From positions 45,650 through 109,649 of the forward strand of contig JAJEAA010000034.1 of the NCBI GenBank assembly GCA_022824365.1: a stretch of 64,000 bases of DNA. The letters run 5' to 3'. This document shows, in pieces, positions 1 to 8,780 of this stretch (within the stretch, counting starts at the first letter, position 1; every line of letters begins with the position of its first letter). The translations under genes were made by a program, and so were the position numbers. The DNA comes from Anaerolineae bacterium (GTDB lineage: Bacteria; Chloroflexota; Anaerolineae; Aggregatilineales; Phototrophicaceae). Below the pieces are notes generated by a model that was not told where the DNA came from, made no database searches, and was given only the letters and a program-made list of their open reading frames with translations.

Positions 1-627
1 CTTCCGGGTAGCGGCGATGCCATCAATGACCGTCTCATAGATCGAATCCAGCAGCCAATTGGTCTGGTCTCGACCTTCGGGCGAAGGCTCCGCGCGCGTC
101 AGCATGTCGGCCGCGCTCTTGTAGGGGGAGATGGCCACCGAGTCGAATGTTAAGCCGGCCGCGCTCATGCCTTCCTTGAGGAAGACCTGCTGACTGAAGA
201 GACCCGATGTCTCGAGCATACCGCCGGGCGGCAGCAAGATCTCGTCACCAGCGCTGGCGACGAAATAGTCCAATGTGCGATAGCCGGGCGCGTAACTCAA
301 CACCCGCTTGCCCTTTTCCCGCAGGCGCAGGATGGCGTCGCGCATCGTCTGCAAGTCGGCCGTGCTGGCGGATAAGCCGCGGAAATACAAAATCACGCCG
401 AGTGTGCGCGGGTCATCGCCGATGCGTTCCAGCGCGTCGACGAACTCCATCAGGCTCATCGGCGGCGCGCCCAAGATCTGCCGCTGAATCACGTTGCGCT
501 CTTTGGGCACGGGCGCGAAGGACGATGGCGCCTTGATCATGACATAATCGATCGCCCTGACGCGCGCTCGCTGCATATTGAGCAGGCTGACGCTCATCTG
601 CTGGATGAGTCGCATGGTTTTGGACAT
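1..627 (-). CDS. sppA: Signal peptide peptidase SppA-type (S49) protease, N-terminal part; runs off the window edge
   Basis: The first 209 codons of a minus-strand gene are visible; the 3' end lies beyond base 1. The fold is that of S49 peptidases (SppA/protease IV), which cleave leftover signal peptides with a Ser-Lys dyad. The segment ISPYKSAADM places a lysine at residue 170 in the context that carries the general-base lysine of SppA; the catalytic serine would be in the missing half. Other family hallmarks are a DDPRTLGVIL strand and the LSYAPGYRTLDYFVASAGDEI-like region (residues 110-130), which matches the SppA 'YYLASaAdeI' strand. No signal peptide or obvious membrane segment is seen at the N terminus, so it may be cytoplasmic. 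ATG start at 625-627. Confidence 0.8.
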   Translation of the reverse strand, partial: MSKTMRLIQQMSVSLLNMQRARVRAIDYVMIKAPSSFAPVPKERNVIQRQILGAPPMSLMEFVDALERIGDDPRTLGVILYFRGLSASTADLQTMRDAILRLREKGKRVLSYAPGYRTLDYFVASAGDEILLPPGGMLETSGLFSQQVFLKEGMSAAGLTFDSVAISPYKSAADMLTRAEPSPEGRDQTNWLLDSIYETVIDGIAATRK

Positions 628-646
628 AGTGCGGAATCCTTTGTTT

Positions 647-679
647 AACCACAGAGATACGGAGGGCAAAGAGAAAACG
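647..679 (+). repeat. Dispersed short repeat, copy 1 (CACAGAGA/CGGAG family)
   Basis: Intergenic tract containing CCACAGAGATACGGAGGGC followed by AAAGAGAAAA. Related tracts lie at 2346-2376, 15699-15739, 23611-23626, 27515-27535, 47951-47976 and 63917-63958, all outside genes. It lies just upstream of the sppA-like start. Confidence 0.6.
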
Positions 680-702
680 ATATGTTTTCCTCTAACTGAC
701 CT

Positions 703-2343
703 CTATTCTTCGTGTACGTATTCTATCGCGCCAATGTCGCAAGCTTCGCCTTGCGGACGCGCTGTGCCGATCTGGTCGGTTTCCGGGCAGTAGTCAGTAA
801 GGGCAGCGTCAATGGCAGGGCTGTCGGCCATTAGTGGGAAATACGCTGGCGAGCCGTCTTCGGGTTGGACAAGGTTGCCGAGCATGGGGTCGCCGCTTAA
901 TTTGGCGTCGCATGAACCGTCTTTGATGAGATTGCCTTGTGACTGACTGAGTCCGCCCATGCAGTCGCTGCCAACATTATCGGCGAGGATGCTGCTATAG
1001 AGATGGACGGTGGCTATTGGAAACGCATCCACCAGAATGCCGCCGCCGGTTTCGGCAGAGTTGGCAATCAACGTCAGGTGAGAGAGAGTCGCCACCGATG
1101 ACTCTGACCCATTGTCAAAAAGGAGCATGCCTCCGCCTTCCGCGGCCGAGTTGCTGACGAAACTGCTGCTGTCAATGCTCAGCTGTCCCAGGTTGAATAT
1201 GGCGCCACCTCGTTTATCGGCGCCGTTAGCATTGAAGGCCGTACTCATAACTCTTAGCCCACCGACGTTAACAATTGCGCCTCCGATTCCCGCCGCGTTT
1301 TCAGTGAAGCTGCTCTCGCTGACGATCAACTCTCCGTCTTTTTTATTATAGATGGCCCCGCCCGCGCCCGTCACGTAGGGGTGGTAGTTGCGATCGGTTT
1401 CAGTCGACTCTCCGTATGCGACTATATGGCCGCCGGCGCCCGCGATGTTGGCCTCAAAGACACTGCGAACTACGTTCAATTGCTCAGAGTTAATAATTGC
1501 GCCGCCATCCTGCACAGAAGAGTTTCGAATGAATAGGCTGTTGGCTATGGTTTGCTCTCCAGAGTTTATGATCGCGCCGCCGTCTTCGGCGAAATTGAAA
1601 GTAATGGCGCTGCGTTGAATAATGGACTCCCCGATGCTGTGAATCGCGCCGCCGAAGCCAGCCCTGTTAAGTTCTAGCAGGCTATCCGTGAGGAGCAGCG
1701 CTCCCAAGTTGGCGATCGCGCCGCCAGCGTGACCATCGTTATTGAGGAACCGGCTCTCGCGGACGTTCAACTCCGCGCCTGCAAGATTTTCAATAGCGCC
1801 GGGACCCGCGTACGATGAGTTTTCGACAAAGGTGCTGCTGATGACGGTCAGCTTTCCTCCGTTGCGTATTGCGCCGCCTATACCAGCCACATTTTGCGAA
1901 AAGACACTATCGGTGACGTTCAACTTGCCTTCGTTGTATATGGCGCCGCCTTCTCCACTCCATAAGCCCGGCGCATTCTCGGGTCCCGATCTGCCGTCAA
2001 CTAACGTCAATTGCTCGATTGTCAGTGTTCCACTCGCTTCTACATAGAAAATGCGATAGACGAGCGCGCCGCTGATGCTGTAGCCGCCGCCTTCGATTGT
2101 CATCTCCGTGGTGATGTGAGGCAGTTCGGACTCGAGCGTCACGTCCGCGGAAAGCGTTATCACGTCCGCGCCATCGCCGGCAACGCAACCACCAAACGCC
2201 TCATCCCTGTTCGCCGCCGTGATCGCGTCCGCCAACGCGCAGTCCGCATCGACGACGATATCCGCCGCTAAGCTCGGCGCCGCCGCTAAAAGCAGCCCTA
2301 GCAATACGAAAGCGGAAGCAAACCTACTAGCAGTCACTACCAC
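703..2343 (-). CDS. Secreted right-handed beta-helix protein with choice-of-anchor-Q C terminus
   Basis: 546 residues from a GTG start. A signal peptide (about residues 1-27, hydrophobic core AFVLLGLLLAAAPSLA) directs export. The body consists of repeated short units ending in GGAI(Y/V/I)N (for example EGGAIYNEG, IGGAIRNGG, DGGAIINSG), the stacked-coil pattern of parallel beta-helix and polymorphic outer-membrane-like proteins. The C terminus carries PETDQIGTARP followed by CDIGAIEYV, the short conserved ending annotated as 'choice-of-anchor Q'. Cysteines bracket both ends. Its mature start, IVVDADCALADAITAAN, is the same module start as in the giant protein at 29064-32819, so the two are paralogues. 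Likely a cell-surface protein or adhesin; no catalytic residues are evident. Confidence 0.8.
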   Translation of the reverse strand: MVVTASRFASAFVLLGLLLAAAPSLAADIVVDADCALADAITAANRDEAFGGCVAGDGADVITLSADVTLESELPHITTEMTIEGGGYSISGALVYRIFYVEASGTLTIEQLTLVDGRSGPENAPGLWSGEGGAIYNEGKLNVTDSVFSQNVAGIGGAIRNGGKLTVISSTFVENSSYAGPGAIENLAGAELNVRESRFLNNDGHAGGAIANLGALLLTDSLLELNRAGFGGAIHSIGESIIQRSAITFNFAEDGGAIINSGEQTIANSLFIRNSSVQDGGAIINSEQLNVVRSVFEANIAGAGGHIVAYGESTETDRNYHPYVTGAGGAIYNKKDGELIVSESSFTENAAGIGGAIVNVGGLRVMSTAFNANGADKRGGAIFNLGQLSIDSSSFVSNSAAEGGGMLLFDNGSESSVATLSHLTLIANSAETGGGILVDAFPIATVHLYSSILADNVGSDCMGGLSQSQGNLIKDGSCDAKLSGDPMLGNLVQPEDGSPAYFPLMADSPAIDAALTDYCPETDQIGTARPQGEACDIGAIEYVHEE

Positions 2344-2345
2344 CC

Positions 2346-2376
2346 ACTCTGCGCTCTCTACGTCCTCTGTGGTTAG
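2346..2376 (-). repeat. Dispersed short repeat, copy 2
   Basis: On the minus strand this reads CTAACCACAGAGGACGTAGA then GAGCGCAGAG. It is the same family as the tract at 647-679 and fills the gap between the beta-helix gene and the epimerase gene. Confidence 0.55.
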
Positions 2377-3317
2377 ATGTTTTCACCCAACCGCTGCATA
2401 TGCGCGATCGTCTCGGCGATGCCCTCAGCCAACGACGTCTCATACACGGTGCCGAAGCTCTCCCGCAGCGCGCTGTCATCGAAGCCCTCGGGGAAAGGCA
2501 GCGGCTGCTCCGCCACATCAATCTCCGCCTCGGGCAAGACGTCCTTGGCGAAGCCGACAAACTCCGAAACAGTCGCCGGCTTCCCGCCCAGATTGAAGCC
2601 GTACGCGCCAGCAAGCGGTTGCTCGGCCGCCAGGATGAATTGCCGCGCCACGTCGGCCGCCAGTTGAAATTGCATCGCGCCGCTGAAGCCGATCCTGTAG
2701 GGCTGTCCCTTGATCGCCGCTGCCAATGCTTTGGTTGGCTCGCTGGTCATGCCTTGATCCCGCCCGACGCCGTAGACCGTGTAGGGGCGCAGGCAGGCGC
2801 TGCTGATGCCCTCATCGTAGAAGTAAACCTTGGCCGCTTGCTCGGTGCAGGCTTTGTAGGCGCCGTAGAGCGTGCGCGGATTCTGCGGCGCGTCGTTGGC
2901 GATCAAACCAGGCGGGAACTCCGACGGCGGTCCGTAAACGCCGATGGACGAAGCGTAGGCGATGTGACTGATGCCTTGCGCCTTGGCTGCCTCGAAGACG
3001 TTGATCGTGCCAACGACGTTGACCTCCGCGCCCAGTGGCGGATTGGCGCGACAAAATGGTACTTGCAATGCCGCCAGGTGAATCACGTGTGTGATCTTAT
3101 GCTCGGCGAACACCGCTTTTACCGCCTCGCTATCGCGCAGGTCGCCTTGCACGAAGCTGATGTCTGCTTGCTCTTCCGCGCTCATCAGCCAGTTGATGCG
3201 ATGCCGATCGTCGCTCAAGTCGAAGTTCACCGCCCGCTTGCCGCTGCGTCGCAAATGGGTGAGCGCCCAGGCGCCGATACAGCCCATGCCGCCAGTGACG
3301 AGGTAAGTATCCGCCAT
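2373..3317 (-). CDS. NAD(P)-dependent epimerase/dehydratase (extended SDR)
   Basis: 314 residues. An N-terminal Rossmann fold shows the extended-SDR glycine motif TGGMGCIGAW (residues 8-17) and an acidic residue after strand 2 (NFDLSDDRH). The catalytic pair appears as YGAYKACTEQ (Tyr and Lys of YxxxK), preceded by the SSIGVYGPP serine segment typical of UDP-glucose 4-epimerase relatives. The enzyme probably oxidises or epimerises a sugar or sugar nucleotide; the substrate cannot be read from sequence. Its ATG follows the stop of the FAH-family gene by two bases (TAGCCATG), so the two are probably translationally coupled and act in one pathway. Confidence 0.85.
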   Translation of the reverse strand: MADTYLVTGGMGCIGAWALTHLRRSGKRAVNFDLSDDRHRINWLMSAEEQADISFVQGDLRDSEAVKAVFAEHKITHVIHLAALQVPFCRANPPLGAEVNVVGTINVFEAAKAQGISHIAYASSIGVYGPPSEFPPGLIANDAPQNPRTLYGAYKACTEQAAKVYFYDEGISSACLRPYTVYGVGRDQGMTSEPTKALAAAIKGQPYRIGFSGAMQFQLAADVARQFILAAEQPLAGAYGFNLGGKPATVSEFVGFAKDVLPEAEIDVAEQPLPFPEGFDDSALRESFGTVYETSLAEGIAETIAHMQRLGENI

Positions 3318-3319
3318 GG

Positions 3320-4195
3320 CTAAGCCTCGACCATGCGATTGGCCAGCTTGCCCAGCCCTTCGACTTCGACGATGTACTCATCGCCGGGCTTGAGCCAAAC
3401 GCGCGGGTCCATGCCCAAGATGACGCCTTCGGGCGTGCCGGTGCTGATGACATCGCCCGGCTCGAGCGTCATGATTTGGCTGGCGTAGGCGATGACTTCG
3501 GCAACGCTGAAAATCATATCGGCTGTATTGCTGTCTTGCCGCAGTTCGCCATTCAGCCAGCCCTTGATCGCCAGGTTCTGCGGATCGGGTATCTCGTCCG
3601 CCGTGACCACATAAGGTCCCAGAGGCAGAAATTTGTCGAGGGTCTTGCCCAGCAGCCACTGCCCGCTGCGCATTTGCAAATCGCGCTCGCTGAGGTCATT
3701 CATGTTGCAATAACCGAAAACAGTATCCAGCGCCTTGTCAACCGAGACATTGCGCGCCCGCGCTCCCATGACCACGCCCAATTCCGATTCATAATCGACC
3801 GTCTTCCAATCGGCTTGCAGCGGGATGTCTTCGTTTGGCGCGGCGATTGTGTTATTGAACTTGCTGAAGAGCACCGGCTCCGCGGGCGGCGCCATGCCGG
3901 ACTCGGCCGCGTGCTTTTGATAATTCAAGCCCACGCAAAGGATCTTGCCCGGGTTTGGCACGGCCGGCGCGTATGTCACGTCAGCTTCGTCGACGTAAAG
4001 CGCATCGTCGTCGGCCGCGTCTGCCAAGGAGGAGAGCGCTCCGAGGGCTTCGTTTCCCTGCGCATAGACCTCGTCAGGGCTCGCCGGGCATTTCAATCCG
4101 GTCGCCGCTACCGCCGCCGCCGCATCCAGAATGCCGCGCGCCGTCTTGATGCCCAGCTTGATGCCATCGTCTCTTTGATAGGTTGTCAGAATCAT
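3320..4195 (-). CDS. Fumarylacetoacetate hydrolase (FAH) family protein
   Basis: About 291 residues from the ATG at 4195, which is preceded by AAAGGA; an upstream in-frame ATG at 4210 is less likely. FAH-family hallmarks are KILCVGLNYQKHAAE, LFSKFNNTI, the metal-binding acidic stretch DYESELGVVMG, and ISTGTPEGV near the end. Members split C-C bonds of diketo acids or decarboxylate them; one branch hydrolyses 2,4-diketo-3-deoxy-L-fuconate to pyruvate and lactate in oxidative fucose breakdown. This window also encodes fucosidases and a fuconolactonase-like enzyme, so that role is plausible but only an inference. First gene of a two-gene unit with the epimerase. Confidence 0.85.
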   Translation of the reverse strand: MILTTYQRDDGIKLGIKTARGILDAAAAVAATGLKCPASPDEVYAQGNEALGALSSLADAADDDALYVDEADVTYAPAVPNPGKILCVGLNYQKHAAESGMAPPAEPVLFSKFNNTIAAPNEDIPLQADWKTVDYESELGVVMGARARNVSVDKALDTVFGYCNMNDLSERDLQMRSGQWLLGKTLDKFLPLGPYVVTADEIPDPQNLAIKGWLNGELRQDSNTADMIFSVAEVIAYASQIMTLEPGDVISTGTPEGVILGMDPRVWLKPGDEYIVEVEGLGKLANRMVEA

Positions 4196-4730
4196 GGTCG
4201 TCCTTTTCATCCCAAATTGAATCGGCGCTCATTCTACCCTTTGTCGCTGCTGCGCGGCAATTGCCGTCTAGTGCTGAATCGACGCTTAAAGGCTTGTTCG
4301 CTACTGGAAATTCCGCGTCAAGTTCGCTTTCCAGACTCGCTTTAATACGCGAACATTTGGTCGAATATCATGCCTGTTTGTGCTACACTGATTGTCATGA
4401 ACGCCATTTCGCCAATAGAGCATCTATTACTCCAAGCATGCCATGTCGCTCAAGCACAAACGCTACCCCCCCCGATGGTATATACATACAGTATCGATAC
4501 AGTGACGAATTTTCCGGCGTTTTCAGGGTATTTCAGGAGTTTTAGCGGCGCTTTAGGGTAGATGACTGCGGGCTGTTTCCGACATTGAAGCGGCGCCAAT
4601 GTCAATATTCGACTCCTAACAGCTGCAAACCCAAGCGGGCGCTGGCTTTCCGCTTTGCGCGAGCGCTGAATTCCATTGCGCCTCCGTGCAAATCTGGGCA
4701 AACAACCTTGGATTGGAGACCAGGCTTGGA
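4196..4730. other. Intergenic region, no gene recognised
   Basis: About 535 bases between two minus-strand genes. It contains a run of eight C (4466-4473), a perfect 10-base palindrome GTATCGATAC (4491-4500) and a T-rich stretch with repeated GGCG/TTTT motifs (4508-4560). Short ORFs here have no family features. I see no tRNA, repeat or clear terminator. Confidence 0.5.
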
Positions 4731-5540
4731 TCAGCTCTGCGCGCCAAGACGCTCCTGCTCCTCGTCAAACAAGCTCTTGCGCTCTTCGTCAAATTTCATC
4801 ACCCGGAAGTACTCTGCATACCCGACGCCGACCTGCTTGCCAGCTTCCCGGTTGTGCTCTGTGATCCACTTCTTCGCCCCGTTGTCGAAGTCTTCGCCCG
4901 CGCCGATCTGCGAGACATGCGCGCCCAGCGCCGCCATCTTCAGCTCGACCCTGTCGCTGATATCGACGAAATGCGTCGCCTCTTGCGTCAGGTCCATATA
5001 GAGTTCGCCAATCTTGTGCGGTTCGTAGCCTTCCGCCAGCAACTCCGGGAAGATAGGTCTGGTCTCGGCGCTGGGGAAGGCGGCATAGAGCGTCGCCTCG
5101 CCGGCCGCGCGATGATCCGGGTGATTGATGTACTGGCTGCGCACGAAGACCGTGGTCGGATCCTGGCAGACGACGCGGTAAGGTTTCGTCTCGCGGATGA
5201 TGCGCGTCAAGTCCCGCCGCAGCGCGAGCGAAGCTTGCAGCGCGCCATCGGGATAATCGAGGAAGCGGACGTCCTGGACGCCGACTATGGCGGCCGCTTT
5301 CAATTGCTCCTCCCGCCGCAACGCGACGAGTTCGGGGCGGGCAAGCGTCGGGTCATTGCTGCCCGAGCCGCCATCGGTGATGATGACGTAGGTGACGGTG
5401 GCGCCCTCGTCGTGGATCCAGCGCGCCACGCTGCCGGCCGCGCCGAATTCGATGTCGTCATGATGGGCGGCTGTCACCACGATATGGTAGGGATCGTCGC
5501 GTTGCGGGGCGGGCTGGAGTTTTTCGTAGTCCACTGGCAT
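4731..5540 (-). CDS. PIG-L/LmbE-family N-acetylglucosaminyl-type deacetylase
   Basis: 269 residues from the ATG at 5540, preceded by AAGGA; a TTG 11 codons upstream (5573) is possible but weaker. The PIG-L zinc-hydrolase signature is clear: VVTAAHHDDIEFGAAG near the N terminus (first zinc ligands, usual form PHpDDe) and NHPDHRAAGEA further on (third histidine ligand). TDGGSGSNDP matches the family's TdG segment. Such enzymes remove N-acetyl groups from GlcNAc-containing glycolipids or small conjugates such as mycothiol and bacillithiol precursors. The substrate is unknown and no such pathway genes are adjacent. No signal peptide, so cytoplasmic. Confidence 0.85.
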   Translation of the reverse strand: MPVDYEKLQPAPQRDDPYHIVVTAAHHDDIEFGAAGSVARWIHDEGATVTYVIITDGGSGSNDPTLARPELVALRREEQLKAAAIVGVQDVRFLDYPDGALQASLALRRDLTRIIRETKPYRVVCQDPTTVFVRSQYINHPDHRAAGEATLYAAFPSAETRPIFPELLAEGYEPHKIGELYMDLTQEATHFVDISDRVELKMAALGAHVSQIGAGEDFDNGAKKWITEHNREAGKQVGVGYAEYFRVMKFDEERKSLFDEEQERLGAQS

Positions 5541-5653
5541 CGTCTGTCCTTGGGTTTCTTGTTGCTGGCTCAACTTGGTATTCGTTGCATTATCGTTTAG
5601 ACTTTGAATACGTCAATGATCTTCGCAGATCAACTTGCTGGAGGAAGGCGCGC

Positions 5654-5902
5654 ATGATTAATCACGGACGCGACCCGGGTACGAAACCCCAAGTGGATGA
5701 TGCGCTAGATTTGATAGACGAAAAATGCGCCGTCGAATCATTAGTCGAAGACACGGATCCGGCGAGCTATCGCGACCTGACTAAGGCAGAGGCGCTTGAA
5801 GGTGTTGCCGACGGAGTTCGCGATTTCCTGGCGGGCGATTTCAGACCGGCCGATGAGTGTTACGACGAATTAGGCTGGCAATTATCCGACGATGAAACGT
5901 AG
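5654..5902 (+). CDS. Small acidic protein, probable antitoxin partner of the RelE-like remnant
   Basis: 82 residues from the ATG at 5654, chosen because GGAGGAAG precedes it by about eight bases; the longer reading frame from 5585 has no ribosome site. The protein is acidic (many Asp/Glu) and ends ADECYDELGWQLSDDET. It overlaps the next gene by 11 bases, the usual antitoxin-before-toxin layout of type II modules. No DNA-binding domain is recognised, so the antitoxin role rests on position and size. Confidence 0.55.
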   Translation: MINHGRDPGTKPQVDDALDLIDEKCAVESLVEDTDPASYRDLTKAEALEGVADGVRDFLAGDFRPADECYDELGWQLSDDET

Positions 5903-6189
5903 TGTCAACTTCGGCGACAGGTTCATACGAGATATCAAAAGTCTGCAGAAGCGTTTTCCGTTGATGGAGCTAGACGTCAAGGCCTGTCGGCGCGAGATCG
6001 AATCAGGTGAAATCCTTGGGGACCGGGTGACGGACATCGGTGCTGTAGTTTATAAGACACGACTGCCGAATCGATCTGCAAGACGGGGAAAGCGCGGCGA
6101 CTTTCCTCCACATTTATTCCAAGTCAGACAAGAACGACGCGAGCCCAAGCGAGATAAGGAACTTTCTTCGTGATCTCGGGCTAAACTAG
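5892..6189 (+). pseudogene. RelE/ParE-type toxin gene disrupted by an internal deletion and frameshift
   Basis: The first frame (from 5892) reads MKRSVNFGDRFIRDIK... and GAVVYKTRLPNRSARRGKRGDF, the usual core of RelE-family mRNA interferases up to the 'RRGKxGGFR' turn. That frame then runs into unrelated residues and stops at 6173. In another frame, from about 6103, the sequence reads FLHIYSKSDKNDASPSEIRN and on to a stop at 6189, which is the expected RelE C terminus. The strand between them, which normally holds the 'FRVIYY' segment and catalytic residues, is missing. A deletion not divisible by three therefore removed it. The product should be inactive. The deletion is read from sequence; its cause is inferred. 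Confidence 0.7.
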
Positions 6190-6296
6190 AGTGCTAATTG
6201 ACATTTCCAACGCCTCGCAGATTACCCCACAAATCACATTCTCAACTGCCGCCGCAAGCATTATCATTGCCGTCATTCTAGCTGGAGTTTCACCGT

Positions 6297-7532
6297 ATGC
6301 CTCGTCGCTATCGGCTTTTGTGGTCAGTCTGCATCGGGCACCTGACCAATGACATCTTCGCGTCAATGACGCCGGTCCTGCTGACGTTCTTGGCGGCTAG
6401 CATCTTGCCGATGAGCAATATACAGATCGGCTTGACCGTCGGCATCGCCCAACTGCTCAACGCTTTGCCACAGCCCTTCTTCGGCCTGCGCGCCGATCGC
6501 AGCGGCGGTCGCCGTCTGGGCTCGCTCGGCCTGCTGCTCCATGTCGGCTTGTTCACGCTTGCGGTCGCGCTCGCGGCGCTGACGCAGCAATACTGGCTGA
6601 TGTTCTTCCCCCTGGTTATCGCGCCTATCGGAAGCGCGGCCTTGCATCCCGTTGGCGCGTTGCACGCCGCCGAATCCGTGCCGCGCCGCTCCGCCTTTCA
6701 CATGGCCATCTTCTTCTTGATGGGGCAGACCGGGTTGGCGCTGGGACCCGCCATCGCCGGCATCCTGCTCGACCAAGCCAATCCCAACCTGCTGGGTCGT
6801 ATGGGCGAGCTGGTTGGCGTCTCAGCTTTCGGCATCCAAAGCGATGTGACGCCGATTCTCTGGCTTTCGCTGATATCGATCCCGGGCATTGCGCTCATGT
6901 GGACGAGCATTCCCAAGCATCATGAGCATCACGCGGCGCAGGACGAGCGGAAGTCCCAAGGCGACGACGGCGTGAAACAGCACTTCCCGCTGCTAGCTTT
7001 TGTCATCCTCGGTTTGATTGTGGTGCTGCGCGGCTTGGGTCAACAAGGGTCGGTGGCTTTCGTGCCGTTGCTTTTCCAGCAGAAGGGCTGGAGCCCGGCC
7101 GCCTATGGGGTCATCACCAGTTCGTACTGGATCGCTTCCGGTGTATCCGGGTTGATCTTCGGGCGCCTGGCCGACCATTTCGACCGCCGCAAGGTGATGA
7201 TGCTGAGCATGATACTTTCGGCGCCAGCCTTCTTCCTGCTGCCGGCGCATGAGGGCGCGTTCGCCTTTTTCCTGGCGATGGCGGCCGGTGGCTTGTCCGG
7301 CGGCGCGCACAGCCTCATCGTTGTCATGGCGCAAGATTTGATCCCGCTGCGCAAAGGGTTCGCCTCGGGCGCTATCCTGGGTTTTATCTTCGGCACCGGC
7401 GCGATCGGCTCGCTGGCGATTGGCGCGATTTCGGATCAGATCGGCTTGGGGGCGACATTTGAGATTGTCGCTGTGATCATCGCTGTGGCGGGCTTGCTCA
7501 GCCTGTTGCTGCCGCGGCAGGTGAAAGCTTAG
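6297..7532 (+). CDS. MFS transporter resembling fosmidomycin-resistance-type exporters
   Basis: 411 residues, about 12 hydrophobic segments with two similar halves. The N terminus contains SVCIGHLTNDIFASMTPVLL, the 'GHxxND' feature of the Fsr-like branch of the major facilitator superfamily, and RADRSGGRR between the second and third helices, the MFS motif-A loop. The second half has FGRLADHFDRRKVM, a second motif-A copy. A histidine-rich cytoplasmic loop (KHHEHHAAQ) separates the halves. Members export drugs or small metabolites by proton antiport. It precedes a glycosyltransferase by 11 bases, so the two may be co-transcribed. Confidence 0.8.
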   Translation: MPRRYRLLWSVCIGHLTNDIFASMTPVLLTFLAASILPMSNIQIGLTVGIAQLLNALPQPFFGLRADRSGGRRLGSLGLLLHVGLFTLAVALAALTQQYWLMFFPLVIAPIGSAALHPVGALHAAESVPRRSAFHMAIFFLMGQTGLALGPAIAGILLDQANPNLLGRMGELVGVSAFGIQSDVTPILWLSLISIPGIALMWTSIPKHHEHHAAQDERKSQGDDGVKQHFPLLAFVILGLIVVLRGLGQQGSVAFVPLLFQQKGWSPAAYGVITSSYWIASGVSGLIFGRLADHFDRRKVMMLSMILSAPAFFLLPAHEGAFAFFLAMAAGGLSGGAHSLIVVMAQDLIPLRKGFASGAILGFIFGTGAIGSLAIGAISDQIGLGATFEIVAVIIAVAGLLSLLLPRQVKA

Positions 7533-7543
7533 GGCGACGCCGC

Positions 7544-8737
7544 ATGCCCAAATTGCTCTACATCTCTCTGATGCGCCTGCCGACCGAGAAGGCGCACGGC
7601 CTGCAAATCATGGAGAATTGTGACGCCTTCGCCGGGACCGGCTGCGAGGTGACGCTTTGGGTGGCGCGGCGCTGGAATACCCCCGAGTTGCGAACAATGC
7701 GCGACCCCTTCGCTTATTATGGTTTGCGCCCGAGTTTCACCATTCATCGCATCCCCTGTATCGACATTTTCCCGCTCTTCCCGCCCGATGGACCTGGCGC
7801 GCGTCTGGCATTCTATTTGCTTCTTCTGTCTTATGCCTTTGTGAGCGCTTTCCTGTTGCTCTTCACGCGGGCGGATATCTACTACAGCCGCGACGAGTTC
7901 ATCCTGGCGCTGCTCACGCGGATGAAGGCAAAACGCAAGATCGCCTACGAGGCGCATCTGTTCGCGCCGGCGGGAAGGGGCGCGAGGCTGCAGCGTTTCG
8001 TATCCTCGCGCGCTGGCAGCGTCATCGCCATCACCGAGCGATTGCGCGAGGATCTGATCGCGGAACGCGAGGCGGACCGTGCCCGCGCAATCGTAGCCCA
8101 TGATGGTTTTCGCCGCGAACGCTTCGCCGAGTTGCCCTCGCAAGCTGAAGCGCGCCGCAAGAGCGTCTTGCCCGAGGACGCATTTGTTGTCGGCTATCTC
8201 GGACGTTTGCAAATGATTGGCTTGGACAAAGGCCTTGGCGGCGTCGTTGAGGCGCTGGCGGCGGTCTCGGGCGCGCATCTGCTTCTGGTTGGCGGACCGG
8301 AGGACATGGTGGAAAGCTTGCGGGCACGCTGGCTGGAATTGGGGTTGGATGCCGACCGTTTTATATATGCCGGCCATGTTTCGCCGCGCGAAGTCGTGAA
8401 TTACTTGCGAATGATGGATGTCTGCGCCATGACGCATCCCGCTGCGACGCAGTTCGCCTTCTATACATCGCCGCTCAAGCTCTTCGAGTATATGGCGGCG
8501 GGGCGAGCGATCGTCGCCTCGGATTTGCCCGCCTGGTCGGATGTGGTCAGGGACGGCGAGACGGCGCTGCTCGTGCCGCCGGAAGACAGCGTGGCCTGGG
8601 CGAAAGCAATCGAGCGGCTCCGTGATGATGCGGGGTTGCGCGGGCAGTTGGGCAAGCGGGCTCGAGAACGCGCGCTGGCGCACTATACCTGGGAGGCCCG
8701 CGCGAAGAAGATACTGGCGCATATTCGCTCGGCTTGA
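7544..8737 (+). CDS. Glycosyltransferase family 4 protein
   Basis: 397 residues with a GT-B fold. The N-terminal domain begins LLYISLMRLPTEKAHGLQI; a hydrophobic stretch near residue 90 (ARLAFYLLLLSYAFVSAFLL) may touch the membrane. The C-terminal domain shows the GT4/GT1 donor-site pattern: VVGYLGRLQMIGLDKGL, then SPLKLFEYMAAGRAIVASDLP with the conserved E-x7-E-like glutamates. Enzymes of this type add sugars to lipids, polysaccharides or small molecules. Acceptor and donor are unknown. Likely in one transcript with the MFS gene upstream. Confidence 0.85.
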   Translation: MPKLLYISLMRLPTEKAHGLQIMENCDAFAGTGCEVTLWVARRWNTPELRTMRDPFAYYGLRPSFTIHRIPCIDIFPLFPPDGPGARLAFYLLLLSYAFVSAFLLLFTRADIYYSRDEFILALLTRMKAKRKIAYEAHLFAPAGRGARLQRFVSSRAGSVIAITERLREDLIAEREADRARAIVAHDGFRRERFAELPSQAEARRKSVLPEDAFVVGYLGRLQMIGLDKGLGGVVEALAAVSGAHLLLVGGPEDMVESLRARWLELGLDADRFIYAGHVSPREVVNYLRMMDVCAMTHPAATQFAFYTSPLKLFEYMAAGRAIVASDLPAWSDVVRDGETALLVPPEDSVAWAKAIERLRDDAGLRGQLGKRARERALAHYTWEARAKKILAHIRSA

Positions 8738-8759
8738 GGGATTAAGCGCCCTGCGGGAG

Positions 8760-8780
8760 ACACAAGTTCCGCCCCTACAT
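8760..8780 (+). repeat. Half-copy of the GGGGCGA palindromic repeat family
   Basis: Intergenic GACACAAGTTCCGCCCCTACAT right after the glycosyltransferase. The CGCCCCTACA end matches the termini of the complete element at 62185-62263 and the half-copy near 40509. Confidence 0.4.

Noticed and set aside
4491..4500. Perfect palindrome GTATCGATAC
   Set aside because: Ten-base palindromes occur by chance, and no promoter is placed around it.
4370..4561. Short forward frame in the 4196-4730 gap
   Set aside because: No ribosome site, no conserved feature; overlaps other frames equally open.
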